From NCBI RefSeq assembly GCF_000399685.1, contig NZ_KB976987.1:873330-933498 (forward strand): a stretch of DNA of 60,169 nt, written 5' to 3'. A model generated the notes under the pieces. The model was given only the letters and a program-made list of their open reading frames with translations. It made no database searches and was not told the DNA's origin. Position 1 is the stretch's first letter, and every line of letters begins with the position of its first letter. Source of the DNA: Acinetobacter pittii ANC 4050 (GTDB lineage Bacteria > Pseudomonadota > Gammaproteobacteria > Pseudomonadales > Moraxellaceae). Of the stretch, positions 45,086 through 53,366 are shown piece by piece. A program made the position numbers and the translations under genes.

Positions 45086-45113
45086 TTGACATGGAGCTTC
45101 GCTGTATTAATAT
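45086..45113 (+). promoter_or_regulatory. Promoter of the UbiX-UbiD-MarR operon
   Basis: TTGACA (45086-45091), 16-bp spacer, TAATAT (45108-45113), flanked on both sides by the palindromes. Confidence 0.7.
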
Positions 45114-45130
45114 GTGTGCACATGCATATA
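45113..45130 (+). promoter_or_regulatory. MarR-type operator 2
   Basis: TGTGTGCACATGCATATA, matching operator 1 at 14 of 18 positions; lies at the transcription start and 12 bp before the ubiX-type ATG. Confidence 0.7.
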
Positions 45131-45142
45131 TTTTGGTGGTTT

Positions 45143-45739
45143 ATGAAACGTATAGTAATTTGTATTACAGGCGCCACTGGAGTCGTTTACGGTATTAGGC
45201 TTTTAGAAAAGTTAGCTGAATTAAATATCGAAACTCATTTAGTGATGAGTAAATGGGCAAAAGTAACAATAAAACAAGAAACAGATTATTCATTAAAAGA
45301 TCTGCAAAAGTTAGCAACTTATATTTATTCAGATGCAGATCAGTCGGCTCCAATAGCGAGTGGATCTTACCGTTATGATGGGGTCGTGATAGCCCCTTGT
45401 AGTATGAAAACTTTAGCAGGAATTAGTAGTGGTTATGCTGAGAACTTAATTACAAGAACAGCAGATGTCGCTTTAAAAGAGCGTCGTAAGCTCGTACTTA
45501 TGGTTCGTGAAACTCCGCTTAGTATCATTCATCTTGAAAATATGCTGACTGTTGCAAAGGCGGGAGCAATTATTTTTCCTGCAATGCCAGCTTTTTATCA
45601 TCAGCCTTATACCTTAGACGATGTCATTAATCAGGGCGTGGGCAGAATATTAGATATGTTTGATATTGATGATCCTTCATTAAAACGTTGGGAAGGGTTA
45701 GATAAAAAACAAAATATTGAAAAAGGAATTGAATCATGA
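45143..45739 (+). CDS. UbiX-family flavin prenyltransferase
   Basis: About 198 residues. RIVICITGATGVVYGIRLLE gives the FMN-binding start, with VIAPCSMKTLAGISSGYAENLITR near residue 88 and RKLVLMVRETPLSIIHLENM near 115: classic UbiX/Pad1. It makes prenylated FMN, the cofactor of UbiD decarboxylases; the UbiD gene overlaps its stop by 4 bp. ATG 45143 gives the family start; an upstream in-frame extension would read through both operators. Confidence 0.92.
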   Translation: MKRIVICITGATGVVYGIRLLEKLAELNIETHLVMSKWAKVTIKQETDYSLKDLQKLATYIYSDADQSAPIASGSYRYDGVVIAPCSMKTLAGISSGYAENLITRTADVALKERRKLVLMVRETPLSIIHLENMLTVAKAGAIIFPAMPAFYHQPYTLDDVINQGVGRILDMFDIDDPSLKRWEGLDKKQNIEKGIES

Positions 45740-47223
45740 ACTTACTTGAAGCAGCATTAGATTTTCGAAAATTTTTAGAAGAATTAGCCCTACGCAAAGA
45801 TCTTGTTGAAATTCACCAAGAAGTATCTGCACATTTAGAAGTTGCTGCTATTACTCGTCGAGTGTATGAAGAAAAATTACCAGCTCCGTTATTTTGTAAT
45901 ATTCATGAAGGAATGGCAGGAGCAAAGATTTTAGGTGCGCCAGCCGGCATGGTTGCAACACCCGGTAAAGAATACTCCCGTCTTGCTTTACACTTTGGCT
46001 TACCTTCGGATAGCACTCCTAAAGATATTGTTAATAAAATTCGTGCCGCAGTGAAAGCCGATCCTGTAGAGCCTGAATATTGTACGACTGGACCAGTTAA
46101 AGAAAATATTTGGTTGGGTGATGAGGTTGACCTAGAACAGTTTCCAGTTCCTTTATTGCATGAAAAAGATGGCGGAAGATATTTTGGGACCTATGGTTTT
46201 CATGTTGTCCAATCACCAGATGGAAAGTGGAACAGTTGGGGCATTGGACGCTTAATGTTAGTTGACCGAAACCGCTTAACGGGCCCTGCAATTTCAACTC
46301 AGCATATTGGAATCGTCCGTGAAATGTGGCGGCAACAAGGTAAGCCAACGCCGTGGGCAATGGTTTTAGGTGCACCACCGGCTGCGGTCGCTGTCGCTGG
46401 AATGCCTTTACCAGCTGGAGTAAGTGAGCCGGACTATATTGGTGCTTTGCTAGGTAAAAGCATTCCTTTAATTAAAACAGAGACCAATAATCTTTGGGTG
46501 CCTGCTCATGCAGAAATCATTTTAGAAGGAGAAATAAGCCTTACAGAAAAAGCATTAGAAGGGCCAATGGGGGAATATCATGGCTACCAGCACCATCAAG
46601 GAAATGAACAACCTATCTTTCATGTTAAAGCCGTTACTTTCCGTAATAATCCGATATTACCCATTTGCGTGGCTGGAACACCACCTGAAGAAAATCATAC
46701 AATTTGGGGGACAATGATCTCTGCACAACTGCTGGAAATCACTCAGAAGGCAGGCTTACCAGTCGATTTCGTATGGTGCTCATATGAGGCAGCGACATGT
46801 TGGGCTGTAATTTCAATAGATACTGCTAAATTGGCTTTAATGGAAACAAACGCTACCGATTTTGTAGAACTTATTGCTAATGTGGTTTTTAATTCACATC
46901 CGGGATATTTAATTCCTAAATTAATACTTGTAAGTAATGATATTGATATTACCAATATTAATGAGGTAGTTTGGGCACTTGCTACTCGATCTCATCCTAA
47001 AAATGATCATTTTATTTTCCCTAATGTGAGAGAATTTCCGATGGTTCCTTATCTATCGGCGGAAGATAAAAAGAAGGGATGTGGCGGCAAAGCAGTAATT
47101 AATTGTCTTTTCCCTGAACAATTCAAGGGACAAATCAGAGCCGAGACAGCTTCTTTTAAATATTCATATCCTCAACATATCAAAGATAAAGTTGTAGAGC
47201 ATTGGGAGAGTTATGGCTACTGA
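45736..47223 (+). CDS. UbiD-family decarboxylase
   Basis: 495 residues, typical length. Landmarks: NSWGIGRLMLVDRNRLTG near residue 155 (the Arg of the active site), ALEGPMGEYHGYQ near 275 with the catalytic Glu, and VAGTPPEENHTIWG near 310. UbiD enzymes use prenylated FMN to decarboxylate or carboxylate aromatic or unsaturated acids. The dedicated UbiX and a MarR regulator in the same operon indicate an inducible aromatic-acid detoxification or catabolic role, not ubiquinone synthesis. Substrate unknown. Confidence 0.92.
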   Translation: MNLLEAALDFRKFLEELALRKDLVEIHQEVSAHLEVAAITRRVYEEKLPAPLFCNIHEGMAGAKILGAPAGMVATPGKEYSRLALHFGLPSDSTPKDIVNKIRAAVKADPVEPEYCTTGPVKENIWLGDEVDLEQFPVPLLHEKDGGRYFGTYGFHVVQSPDGKWNSWGIGRLMLVDRNRLTGPAISTQHIGIVREMWRQQGKPTPWAMVLGAPPAAVAVAGMPLPAGVSEPDYIGALLGKSIPLIKTETNNLWVPAHAEIILEGEISLTEKALEGPMGEYHGYQHHQGNEQPIFHVKAVTFRNNPILPICVAGTPPEENHTIWGTMISAQLLEITQKAGLPVDFVWCSYEAATCWAVISIDTAKLALMETNATDFVELIANVVFNSHPGYLIPKLILVSNDIDITNINEVVWALATRSHPKNDHFIFPNVREFPMVPYLSAEDKKKGCGGKAVINCLFPEQFKGQIRAETASFKYSYPQHIKDKVVEHWESYGY

Positions 47224-47701
47224 CGCGAACGTTAAACAAAAAATGAGTCAAGGGCTTGGTTTACCCCAAGACTCATTATATTTAATGACAGAAATTGTGC
47301 GTTATCGTGAGAAACGTTTGAGTACGTTATTAAATCAGAAGGGTATTACTTTACATGAGTGGCGTGCTCTACGTATTTTGTACAGTTTTAAAGGCGATGT
47401 TCCGATGGGTGAGTTAATTGCCCATTCGCAAACGGATAGAACAGCGTTAGGACGAACAATAAATCAGCTTGTTCAACGTGGTTGGGTCGAGCGTTTTCCC
47501 GCGCCTGATGATAAACGTGCTTTATATTTAAGAGTGACGTCCCAATCCCAAGAGACATTTGAGCAAGTATGGAAAATGGTAACTGAATTTGATCAACAAT
47601 TTCAGGCGAGTCTTAGTGAAAGTGACCACGTAATTTTTAAGAAAATTTTAAAAAATATGATGGTGAATATGGATATTTCTGAACAAAGTTCGCAACTCTA
47701 A
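47213..47701 (+). CDS. MarR family transcriptional regulator
   Basis: 162 residues. The winged helix spans HEWRALRILYSF, MGELIAHSQTDRTALGRTI, then the wing RFPAPDDKRALYLRVT (D-x-R signature). It overlaps the ubiD stop by 11 bp. The two near-identical palindromes at the ubiX promoter have the size of MarR sites, so it probably represses its own operon until a phenolic ligand binds. Confidence 0.88.
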   Translation: MATDANVKQKMSQGLGLPQDSLYLMTEIVRYREKRLSTLLNQKGITLHEWRALRILYSFKGDVPMGELIAHSQTDRTALGRTINQLVQRGWVERFPAPDDKRALYLRVTSQSQETFEQVWKMVTEFDQQFQASLSESDHVIFKKILKNMMVNMDISEQSSQL

Positions 47702-47745
47702 AATCAAGTCATGAAAATGAGAGGAAAGTTAATGTTTAATATTAT

Positions 47746-47772
47746 CTATAGCCGTTTCCTTTACGGCTATAG
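47746..47772 (+). terminator. Hairpin after the marR-type gene
   Basis: CTATAGCCGT pairs perfectly with ACGGCTATAG around a 7-base loop. Confidence 0.7.
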
Positions 47773-47882
47773 AACGATTTTGTTTCACAATTAGTATAAA
47801 TCTATAAATTAGTATAATTTACACTTAAGATTTTCCTTAATTATGTAATTAAATGAAAAACAATAATTTAATTAAATAATTT

Positions 47883-48119
47883 CTAGCCAATTTCACATTG
47901 ACAGCTCAAATATTGAAGATTACCATTTGCGGGCTGGCCTACATTGCCAGTCGGTTTTGACGGACCGAGTTTGTAAGACCACATCAGAGCCATTCCTTCT
48001 GAGGGATACTCATATGTGCACACCCCGTTCCCTCCCGTAGCGGTAGGACGGGAGTGGGACACCTTCGGGTGTGCTGGAGTCTTACCCAGTCCGTCAACCT
48101 GCTTCCGTTCTGCCACCAT
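47883..48119 (-). CDS. Possible small phage-type ORF (Ash/Icd-like), overlapping a structured RNA
   Basis: A 78-residue open frame, rich in Gly, Cys and Pro. The tail GMALMWSYKLGPSKP recalls short Ash/Icd-like phage ORFs, an impression from memory that I cannot verify. No good ribosome site is visible. The whole frame coincides with a GC-rich, highly self-complementary region, so it may be an accident of the RNA element. Confidence 0.3.
   Translation of the reverse strand: MVAERKQVDGLGKTPAHPKVSHSRPTATGGNGVCTYEYPSEGMALMWSYKLGPSKPTGNVGQPANGNLQYLSCQCEIG
47951..48100 (-). ncRNA. Structured RNA resembling phage C4 antisense RNA
   Basis: GC-rich island in AT-rich DNA with nested complementarity. 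On the plus strand TTGACGGAC (47957) pairs with GTCCGTCAA (48089) and GTAAGAC (47973) with GTCTTAC (48079), closing a long outer stem. Inside, CTCCCGT (48032) pairs with ACGGGAG (48048), ACACC with GGTGT around a TTCG loop (48059-48072), and GCACACCC (48018) can pair alternatively with GGGTGTGC (48067). Phage C4 RNAs have this style and occur with ash/icd-like ORFs. Strand is inferred from the overlapping ORF; identity is moderate. Confidence 0.5.
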
Positions 48120-48163
48120 AATTTATAATGCTTTGGCAGAACTCCCAAAAGAAGGAGTTGGCT

Positions 48164-48220
48164 ATGTACATTCATAAATTATTGGCAGTCACTGTCAAAA
48201 ACTATCTCGACACAACTTAA
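48164..48220 (+). CDS. 18-residue leader-type peptide
   Basis: ATG TAC ATT to ACT TAA encodes MYIHKLLAVTVKNYLDTT. A strong AAGGAG lies 7 bp upstream. It is followed after about 95 bp by a terminator-like hairpin and then a TetR gene. A leader-peptide or short bioactive peptide role is possible; the evidence is the ribosome site and position only. Confidence 0.35.
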   Translation: MYIHKLLAVTVKNYLDTT

Positions 48221-48310
48221 AGCACTTTAAAGCAGTTTGATCGCCTATAGGCTTTTCAGGCTTTAAATCATTTCGATTAAAAACTTAGCAACAATAAAAC
48301 TTGAGATGTG

Positions 48311-48349
48311 CCAAGCACAGTCTTTAGGGCTTTGCTGTGCCTTTTTTTC
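48311..48349 (+). terminator. Terminator before the TetR gene
   Basis: GCACAG pairs with CTGTGC around a 14-base loop, followed by a T7 run. Confidence 0.7.
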
Positions 48350-48414
48350 TCCCAGAAAAGGCACAGGCTTTTTAATCTCTTTTAGAAACAACAAGAATTT
48401 ATAACGGTAAAACT

Positions 48415-48972
48415 ATGCACAATTTAAAAAATTCTTCCAAGAAATTACAGGTTATTCATACTGCCATACGTCTATTTGTTACTTATGGTTTTCATACGAC
48501 GGGTGTAGACCTAATTATTAAAGAAGCCAAAATAACCAAGGCGACTTTTTATAATTACTTTCACTCAAAAGAACGGTTAATTGAAATGTGCATTGCTTTT
48601 CAAAAAAGCCTGCTGAAAGAAGAAGTACTTGCCATTATTTACTCAAGTCGTTACCGCACTTCAAAGGACAAACTCAAAGAAATTATTAACTTACACGTTA
48701 ACTTTAATAGCCTGTATTATCTTTTGCTTAAAGCCTTTTTTGAAATTAAACATATGTATGCGAGCGCTTACCGTATGGCGGTTGAGTATAGAAGGTGGCT
48801 ACTTCATGAGATTTTTGACCTCATTTTTAGTTTAGAAACCCATGTATTAAAGCCTGATGCTAATTTGGTTTTAAACCTAATTGATGGCTTGATGTTCCAG
48901 ATTTTAAGCTCAAATAGTTTGGAAGAGAGGGATATGGTGGTGGAGAGGTTTTTTGGGGGAATGGGCCGTTAA
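48415..48972 (+). CDS. TetR family transcriptional regulator (orphan)
   Basis: 185 residues. The N-terminal HTH runs AIRLFVTYGFHTTGVDLIIKE ... TKATFYNYFHSKERLIEMC, the TetR signature. The C-terminal domain is not similar to a class I recognise. No adjacent transporter or enzyme gene and no clear palindrome nearby, so targets are unknown. It lies in accessory DNA beside the structured RNA. Confidence 0.82.
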   Translation: MHNLKNSSKKLQVIHTAIRLFVTYGFHTTGVDLIIKEAKITKATFYNYFHSKERLIEMCIAFQKSLLKEEVLAIIYSSRYRTSKDKLKEIINLHVNFNSLYYLLLKAFFEIKHMYASAYRMAVEYRRWLLHEIFDLIFSLETHVLKPDANLVLNLIDGLMFQILSSNSLEERDMVVERFFGGMGR

Positions 48973-49099
48973 TAGTTTTTTATTATCACGTCTGCTATTA
49001 AATAAATTAAAGCTGAGAATTAATTATTTCATATAATAAAATTTTAAATTATTATATTTAAAAGTATTTTATACCAGTCAATAAAAAAGAGTAAATTTG

Positions 49100-50137
49100 A
49101 TGACACTTAATAAAACTATTTTTCTTTTTCTACTTTCAGCTCTTATAGTGGGCTGTGGTGGTGGAGGAAGTAGCGATACTGTTGCCACAACAAAAGATGA
49201 AATTCTTAATACAGAATTTGATAATACTACTTCTTACAAATGGGGATCTATTCAGTTTGATACAACGTTTGTTGAGATTACAAAGAATTCAAGAAATGGA
49301 AATATTTGGTATGCTGATTATCCTAAGTTAGATAAAGGTACAGAACCAGATATAGGACGCTTAATGTTAAGTACAGATGGCCTTTATAGACCAGATGAGA
49401 CGAAGTATCCATTGGGTTATAGACGTTATATTTTGAGATCCACTTCGCAAGATGGAACGACACTTAGAAAAACTCCTTATAACAAAGATGGTCTAAAAAA
49501 TATTGTTATAGAGGAGAAAGGGCGCTGGATTGATTTAAAAAATGTCAGGATAAGTGACAGAACCGCTGTATATTGGAATCTTCTTGCAGAGAAAATTCCT
49601 ACAAGTGTATTTTTTCATCCAAAACTTATTGGTGATCAGTTTAAAGATTTTTTAGCTTTAACCAAGAAAAATACATTTCCAGCAGGAGCGAAATGTTTTC
49701 AGGTTGAAAGAACAAGTTATTCAGTACCTTATTATGTAATTACAAATACGGAAAGCTTGGCTTTTATTAATGGTGTTAGTGTTAATAACCTTTCAAATTA
49801 TATTTCTTTAGCTGGAAGTAATACCGTTACTGGAAAATGGGGCAATGTACAGTGGGCTTATTTAAATACCGAGGCAAATGATCCAAAGTATTATACGATT
49901 TCAGTTTATATGAATATAGACAATAAATTAGCTTCAGGTTATTGGCAAAAGAATCCTAACACTTCAATTGATAGTATTGTTGCAGGTTATGAAAGATCAC
50001 TTGATTCACCTAATAATTATGAGGATGTAATTTCTTTCCAAAGCGCAATTGAAGAAGCAAAGAATGAATGTACTTACTATAATTCTGTTGCTTCTCAAAA
50101 AATTGAATCATTGATTAATCAAAGCTTAGTGAATTAA
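49100..50137 (+). CDS. Hypothetical lipoprotein
   Basis: About 345 residues. A lipoprotein signal (FLFLLSALIVGC, lipobox Cys near residue 20) is followed by GGGGSS, a flexible spacer common in Acinetobacter surface lipoproteins. The rest is strand-rich and I recognise no domain; two Cys (near residues 196 and 330) could form a disulfide. ATG 49100 is preferred over the TTG immediately before. It stands alone, with a terminator at 50183. Confidence 0.75.
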   Translation: MTLNKTIFLFLLSALIVGCGGGGSSDTVATTKDEILNTEFDNTTSYKWGSIQFDTTFVEITKNSRNGNIWYADYPKLDKGTEPDIGRLMLSTDGLYRPDETKYPLGYRRYILRSTSQDGTTLRKTPYNKDGLKNIVIEEKGRWIDLKNVRISDRTAVYWNLLAEKIPTSVFFHPKLIGDQFKDFLALTKKNTFPAGAKCFQVERTSYSVPYYVITNTESLAFINGVSVNNLSNYISLAGSNTVTGKWGNVQWAYLNTEANDPKYYTISVYMNIDNKLASGYWQKNPNTSIDSIVAGYERSLDSPNNYEDVISFQSAIEEAKNECTYYNSVASQKIESLINQSLVN

Positions 50138-50182
50138 TTTTCAGATTATTTCATTTCTAAAATTGATAATTTAATTTGAATC

Positions 50183-50209
50183 GAGTCTAGTCTTTTTAGG
50201 ATTAGACTC
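50183..50209 (+). terminator. Terminator of the lipoprotein gene
   Basis: GAGTCTA pairs with TAGACTC; the loop, not the tail, is T-rich, so strength is uncertain. Confidence 0.55.
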
Positions 50210-50339
50210 ATCGTTATTCTTGAGTAGAAAACTCATGAGGATAAAGCTTACTTGAAAGAGTAAAGATTTTTACAGTATTGAAATTATATTGTCATTTTTA
50301 AACTTTATTTTTGCTTAATTATTTTTGAAGATCAGTTAA

Positions 50340-50657
50340 ATGAAAAAGATTAAATTAATAAGTATTCTGGGCATAGTTGCATTCATGTTGTCAGGTTGTC
50401 TGCAAATGTTTCCACCTACCGTAGCCGAGATAACTCCTGGAATTTATCAACTTCATGCTCAAAGCAATGCATTTGGTTCAAGGGATGCTTTACGATCAAA
50501 GCTCATCACTAAGGCGGAAGAAGTATGTAAGAATAAAGGCTTTGATGAGTTAGATAGTAATAACAAAATTGTAAACCACCATACTGCCTACAATTCAGGA
50601 ATGATTATTCCGGTGAGTACAAAAGCAGCGATTTTGAAAGTTAAGTGTAAAGAGTAA
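50340..50657 (+). CDS. Small hypothetical lipoprotein
   Basis: 105 residues. Signal plus lipobox (LGIVAFMLSGC, Cys near residue 20). The mature part, with GIYQLHAQSNAFGSRDALRSK and a Cys pair near residues 61 and 103, resembles small envelope proteins of about 100 residues often annotated only as hypothetical. Monocistronic. Confidence 0.75.
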   Translation: MKKIKLISILGIVAFMLSGCLQMFPPTVAEITPGIYQLHAQSNAFGSRDALRSKLITKAEEVCKNKGFDELDSNNKIVNHHTAYNSGMIIPVSTKAAILKVKCKE

Positions 50658-50788
50658 CTTAAATAGAAGGGGAATATTCTTTGTAGAAAGGATGAACTTA
50701 CAAATAAACTATTTTCTGTTATGTTATTTATAGAATCCACAGTTAATATGATTCGAATTAATATAAAGATATTTTCATTCTGAAGCTT

Positions 50789-50816
50789 AAAAGCTCACAA
50801 AGATGTGGGCTTTTTT
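50789..50816 (+). terminator. Terminator
   Basis: AAAAGCTCAC pairs with GTGGGCTTTT, then a T-run. Confidence 0.85.
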
Positions 50817-50924
50817 ATTACACATTGCTTAAAAAATATACAGAAACCTCCCTAAAACAAGTTGGAACGCTACAAACGCGAATGATACTTTAAGTTTCAC
50901 TCTTCCCAATAAGTGAGGTGAGCA

Positions 50925-51065
50925 ATGAAATTGTTAGCTTTGGTTAGCATGGGAGTTGCAGCGAGTTATTGGTATAAAACTATAAAAAATAGCAAGCTAA
51001 CTCTCAGAAAATCAAATTTTGATGAAATAGTAAAAAACTTTGTATTAGCAGACTTTAAAGTCTAA
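50925..51065 (+). CDS. 46-residue small protein
   Basis: Opens MKLLALVSMGVAASYWYKTI and ends VLADFKV. The hydrophobic N-terminus looks like a membrane anchor or signal, followed by a basic stretch. GAGGTGAG gives a strong ribosome site, and a terminator follows at 51092, so it is probably expressed. No recognised family. Confidence 0.6.
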   Translation: MKLLALVSMGVAASYWYKTIKNSKLTLRKSNFDEIVKNFVLADFKV

Positions 51066-51091
51066 TGCATTTAATAATGTTAATTAAATAA

Positions 51092-51118
51092 GAAGCTCAT
51101 CGGAAGATGGGCTTTTTT
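51092..51118 (+). terminator. Terminator
   Basis: AAGCTCATC pairs with GATGGGCTT, then T6. Confidence 0.87.
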
Positions 51119-51221
51119 GTTGTTATGGAATTCGGTTTTATCTTTTAGAAAAAATACACAAACTCACTTGTTTATTTAGTTGTGTTGACCTAACAATGCG
51201 ATATAACAGGAGTGTCAAAGT

Positions 51222-51404
51222 ATGAAAACAAGAATTGGCTACATTCCTAATGAGGAAGAAGAAGAGGAATCTTTGCTTACGGCGAAGGTTGATTCTGAAA
51301 TTGAAAAATTAAGGAAAAGAAGGGATGAGCGATTATTATCCTATACTGATGAGGAGAAAAACATTAAGTATAAAATTCCAATTGAATCTTCAGTGAAGAG
51401 TTGA
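51222..51404 (+). CDS. Small charged hypothetical protein
   Basis: 60 residues, highly charged: a run of Glu (NEEEEEES near residue 10), then Lys/Arg/Glu-rich helix (EIEKLRKRRDERL). CAGGAG lies about 9 bp upstream of the ATG. It probably forms a helix or short coiled coil. No family recognised. Confidence 0.6.
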   Translation: MKTRIGYIPNEEEEEESLLTAKVDSEIEKLRKRRDERLLSYTDEEKNIKYKIPIESSVKS

Positions 51405-51599
51405 TGCTAGATTTTTATCGAATTTTATAATGATTTTTGATTAATAAAACTCATTAATCTTAACCAATATTTCTTTTATCCAATATGACAAAGCTTGCTA
51501 GAAAGATCACAGTATTTAAAGCTTCTCAAAGTATCAATTCATGCGGGACTTTCTACTTTGTGTGTTAAGCTCATCGCCATAATTTTATGAATTCTTACA

Positions 51600-51830
51600 A
51601 TGTTCATTTGTATTGGTGGTGATTTAGACGGTGAAGTTGTAAATAACCGTGAAGGGACATTCTTTAAGGCAAGTGAGATAGATACAAGTAAGAAATCAAC
51701 GTACAACCGTCAGAGCTATATTATAGATGGCAACATAGTTAGATTTTGGTTATGTGTAGAGCTACCATATGTAGAAACAACCAAAGTCGCGAATAAATAC
51801 CTAGACGGGAAGTACAGAAATCGTTCTTGA
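51600..51830 (+). CDS. Small hypothetical protein, GGDLDGE family (paralogue 1)
   Basis: 76 residues beginning FICIGGDLDGEVV. It shares a pattern with the ORF at 52860 (CVGGALSGEWRE): two glycines, Leu, Gly-Glu, then a tyrosine-containing strand and an aromatic strand. Proteins of this shape are common in Acinetobacter prophage and accessory regions (an impression, not checked). Function unknown. A terminator follows at 51850. Confidence 0.65.
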   Translation: MFICIGGDLDGEVVNNREGTFFKASEIDTSKKSTYNRQSYIIDGNIVRFWLCVELPYVETTKVANKYLDGKYRNRS

Positions 51831-51849
51831 TTTAAGAAATGAAAAATAT

Positions 51850-51874
51850 AGCTCATCAATTGGTGAGTTTTATT
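51850..51874 (+). terminator. Terminator
   Basis: CTCATC pairs with GGTGAG around AATT with T-rich tail. Confidence 0.75.
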
Positions 51875-52144
51875 TTTAATCAACTAATAATTTACCAAGT
51901 AAGAAAAATAAGTTGAAATTAAATATTTCATTTTATCTCTAGTCATCTTTATTAATTGTAGACTAGTTATCAAAACCATAATTTTTTTAAGGGTATTATA
52001 GGCTTTACTTACATAGAAACTATAGTGATTACCTTAGGTCATATTTTTATTTCATTTTTTAACGTTAAGTTTAACATAATTTCATAAAGAGGCACTTGAA
52101 CATAAGCAGGCTCTTAACAAGCATAACTATAAGGAGAGATGCTG
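51875..52144. other. Gene-free spacer
   Basis: AT-rich, no gene seen. AAGGAG at 52131-52136 belongs to the next ORF. Confidence 0.4.
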
Positions 52145-52603
52145 ATGCCAAGATACTTAGCTATTGCTGATAAAGTATATAAAAAGATAAAAAATGATAA
52201 GTTATATACTGAAAATACGGTTGAGAACTTAAATTGTTTAATCAGTGAAATCCGTAAAGCTATTAAAGGTACTGAATTTAAACTTAAACATAATTTTATC
52301 AATTTTGAAGAGTGCCTCTCAAAGCCATTAGCTGAGTGTGAAGTCAAAATTGATCTTTCTCTTATGCCTAGGTTTAAAAATGAAGATGAGTTCATTTTGT
52401 GGCTTGCGGGATTTATTGAAAGAATGACATTAGGTGGAAGGCCAAAACTTCCACCTTTATCTCAGATGATACCAAAAGACTTTGAATTTAATAAAGAAAC
52501 TAAACCAGTACCGCTAGCCCCTCAAAAAGAAGAAAACGTTGAAATGATCATAAATTATTTTAAATCCGAAGATTACCTAAAAAAAACTAAAATATCTTCG
52601 TGA
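52145..52603 (+). CDS. Hypothetical protein
   Basis: About 152 residues, beginning PRYLAIADKVYKKIKNDKLY. Predominantly helical and charged, no signal peptide or membrane segment; the C-terminal part is Pro/Lys-rich (KPVPLAPQKEENVE). AGGAG fits ATG 52145 better than the ATG two codons earlier. No family recognised. A terminator follows at 52663. Confidence 0.65.
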   Translation: MPRYLAIADKVYKKIKNDKLYTENTVENLNCLISEIRKAIKGTEFKLKHNFINFEECLSKPLAECEVKIDLSLMPRFKNEDEFILWLAGFIERMTLGGRPKLPPLSQMIPKDFEFNKETKPVPLAPQKEENVEMIINYFKSEDYLKKTKISS

Positions 52604-52662
52604 GAAGAATATGGAAATGTGAGCATCATACTTCTATATACTGCTGAAAATATTACAGCAAT

Positions 52663-52683
52663 CGCCTCTGGGGCGGTTTTTTA
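52663..52683 (+). terminator. Terminator
   Basis: CGCC pairs with GGCG, followed by a T6 run; short stem. Confidence 0.7.
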
Positions 52684-52859
52684 ATTTAATTTTTTAGCTT
52701 CAAATAGAGCTAAATCATTTAGGATGCTGAACAATCTGGGAATTAACCACAGAGTTAAGTCGCAAAATTAGGTGACCAATTTTTATCATGAAAAAAATAA
52801 TACGGCTTAAAGGTCGGCGTGATATGGTATGTGAACACCTCCAAAAATAAGGATTAGAT

Positions 52860-53096
52860 ATGTCAGACAATACAACGAAATGGCTTTGTGTAGGTGGTGC
52901 ACTAAGTGGAGAGTGGAGAGAGCAGCAATTAGAAGCTTTTGATGTTGATCCCAATGATTTAAATACTCATAGTTATGAACCAATGAAACTTATTAATCCT
53001 GTTACCAAGGCAGAACAGCATTTCTATGTATATACGGAGTTACAGGAACAGGCATATGATAGGGCCATAAATTTTGCCTTATACAAAAATCAGTAA
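52860..53096 (+). CDS. Small hypothetical protein, GGDLDGE family (paralogue 2)
   Basis: 78 residues. KWLCVGGALSGEWRE near the start and the strand HFYVYTELQEQAYD near residue 54 align by pattern with the ORF at 51600. AAGGA precedes the ATG. Its own terminator lies at 53104. A distant paralogue in the same small-gene run; function unknown. Confidence 0.65.
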   Translation: MSDNTTKWLCVGGALSGEWREQQLEAFDVDPNDLNTHSYEPMKLINPVTKAEQHFYVYTELQEQAYDRAINFALYKNQ

Positions 53097-53103
53097 AGAT
53101 GAG

Positions 53104-53127
53104 AGAGCACTTAGGTGCTCTTTTTTT
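53104..53127 (+). terminator. Terminator
   Basis: AGAGCAC pairs with GTGCTCT around TTAG, then T7. Confidence 0.88.
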
Positions 53128-53366
53128 ATGGGTGAAATTTATGAAAAATTCGGCTAAATACTGGTTAAGTGGAAACACAATTAAAAAAGCCCCTCATATC
53201 TGAGAGACTAGTCATATCAATTTTCTGGAATAAATGGCTGTAATTTCTTAAATAACTAAACAAATCAAATTGATAAAAGTAGTTAATAGTATAATAAATC
53301 AGTGCACTAATTTATTCTTTATAGTAGCAAAGCCTTAAAACAACTTAAGGCATTGTTAATAAGAAA

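Noticed and set aside
45035..45142. N-terminal extension of the UbiX-type protein
   Set aside because: It would be translated from DNA holding the promoter and both operators, and the family starts at MKRIVICITGATG.
47984..48175. Second leftward ORF over the structured RNA
   Set aside because: No ribosome site or familiar motif; the region's base composition is better explained by RNA pairing.
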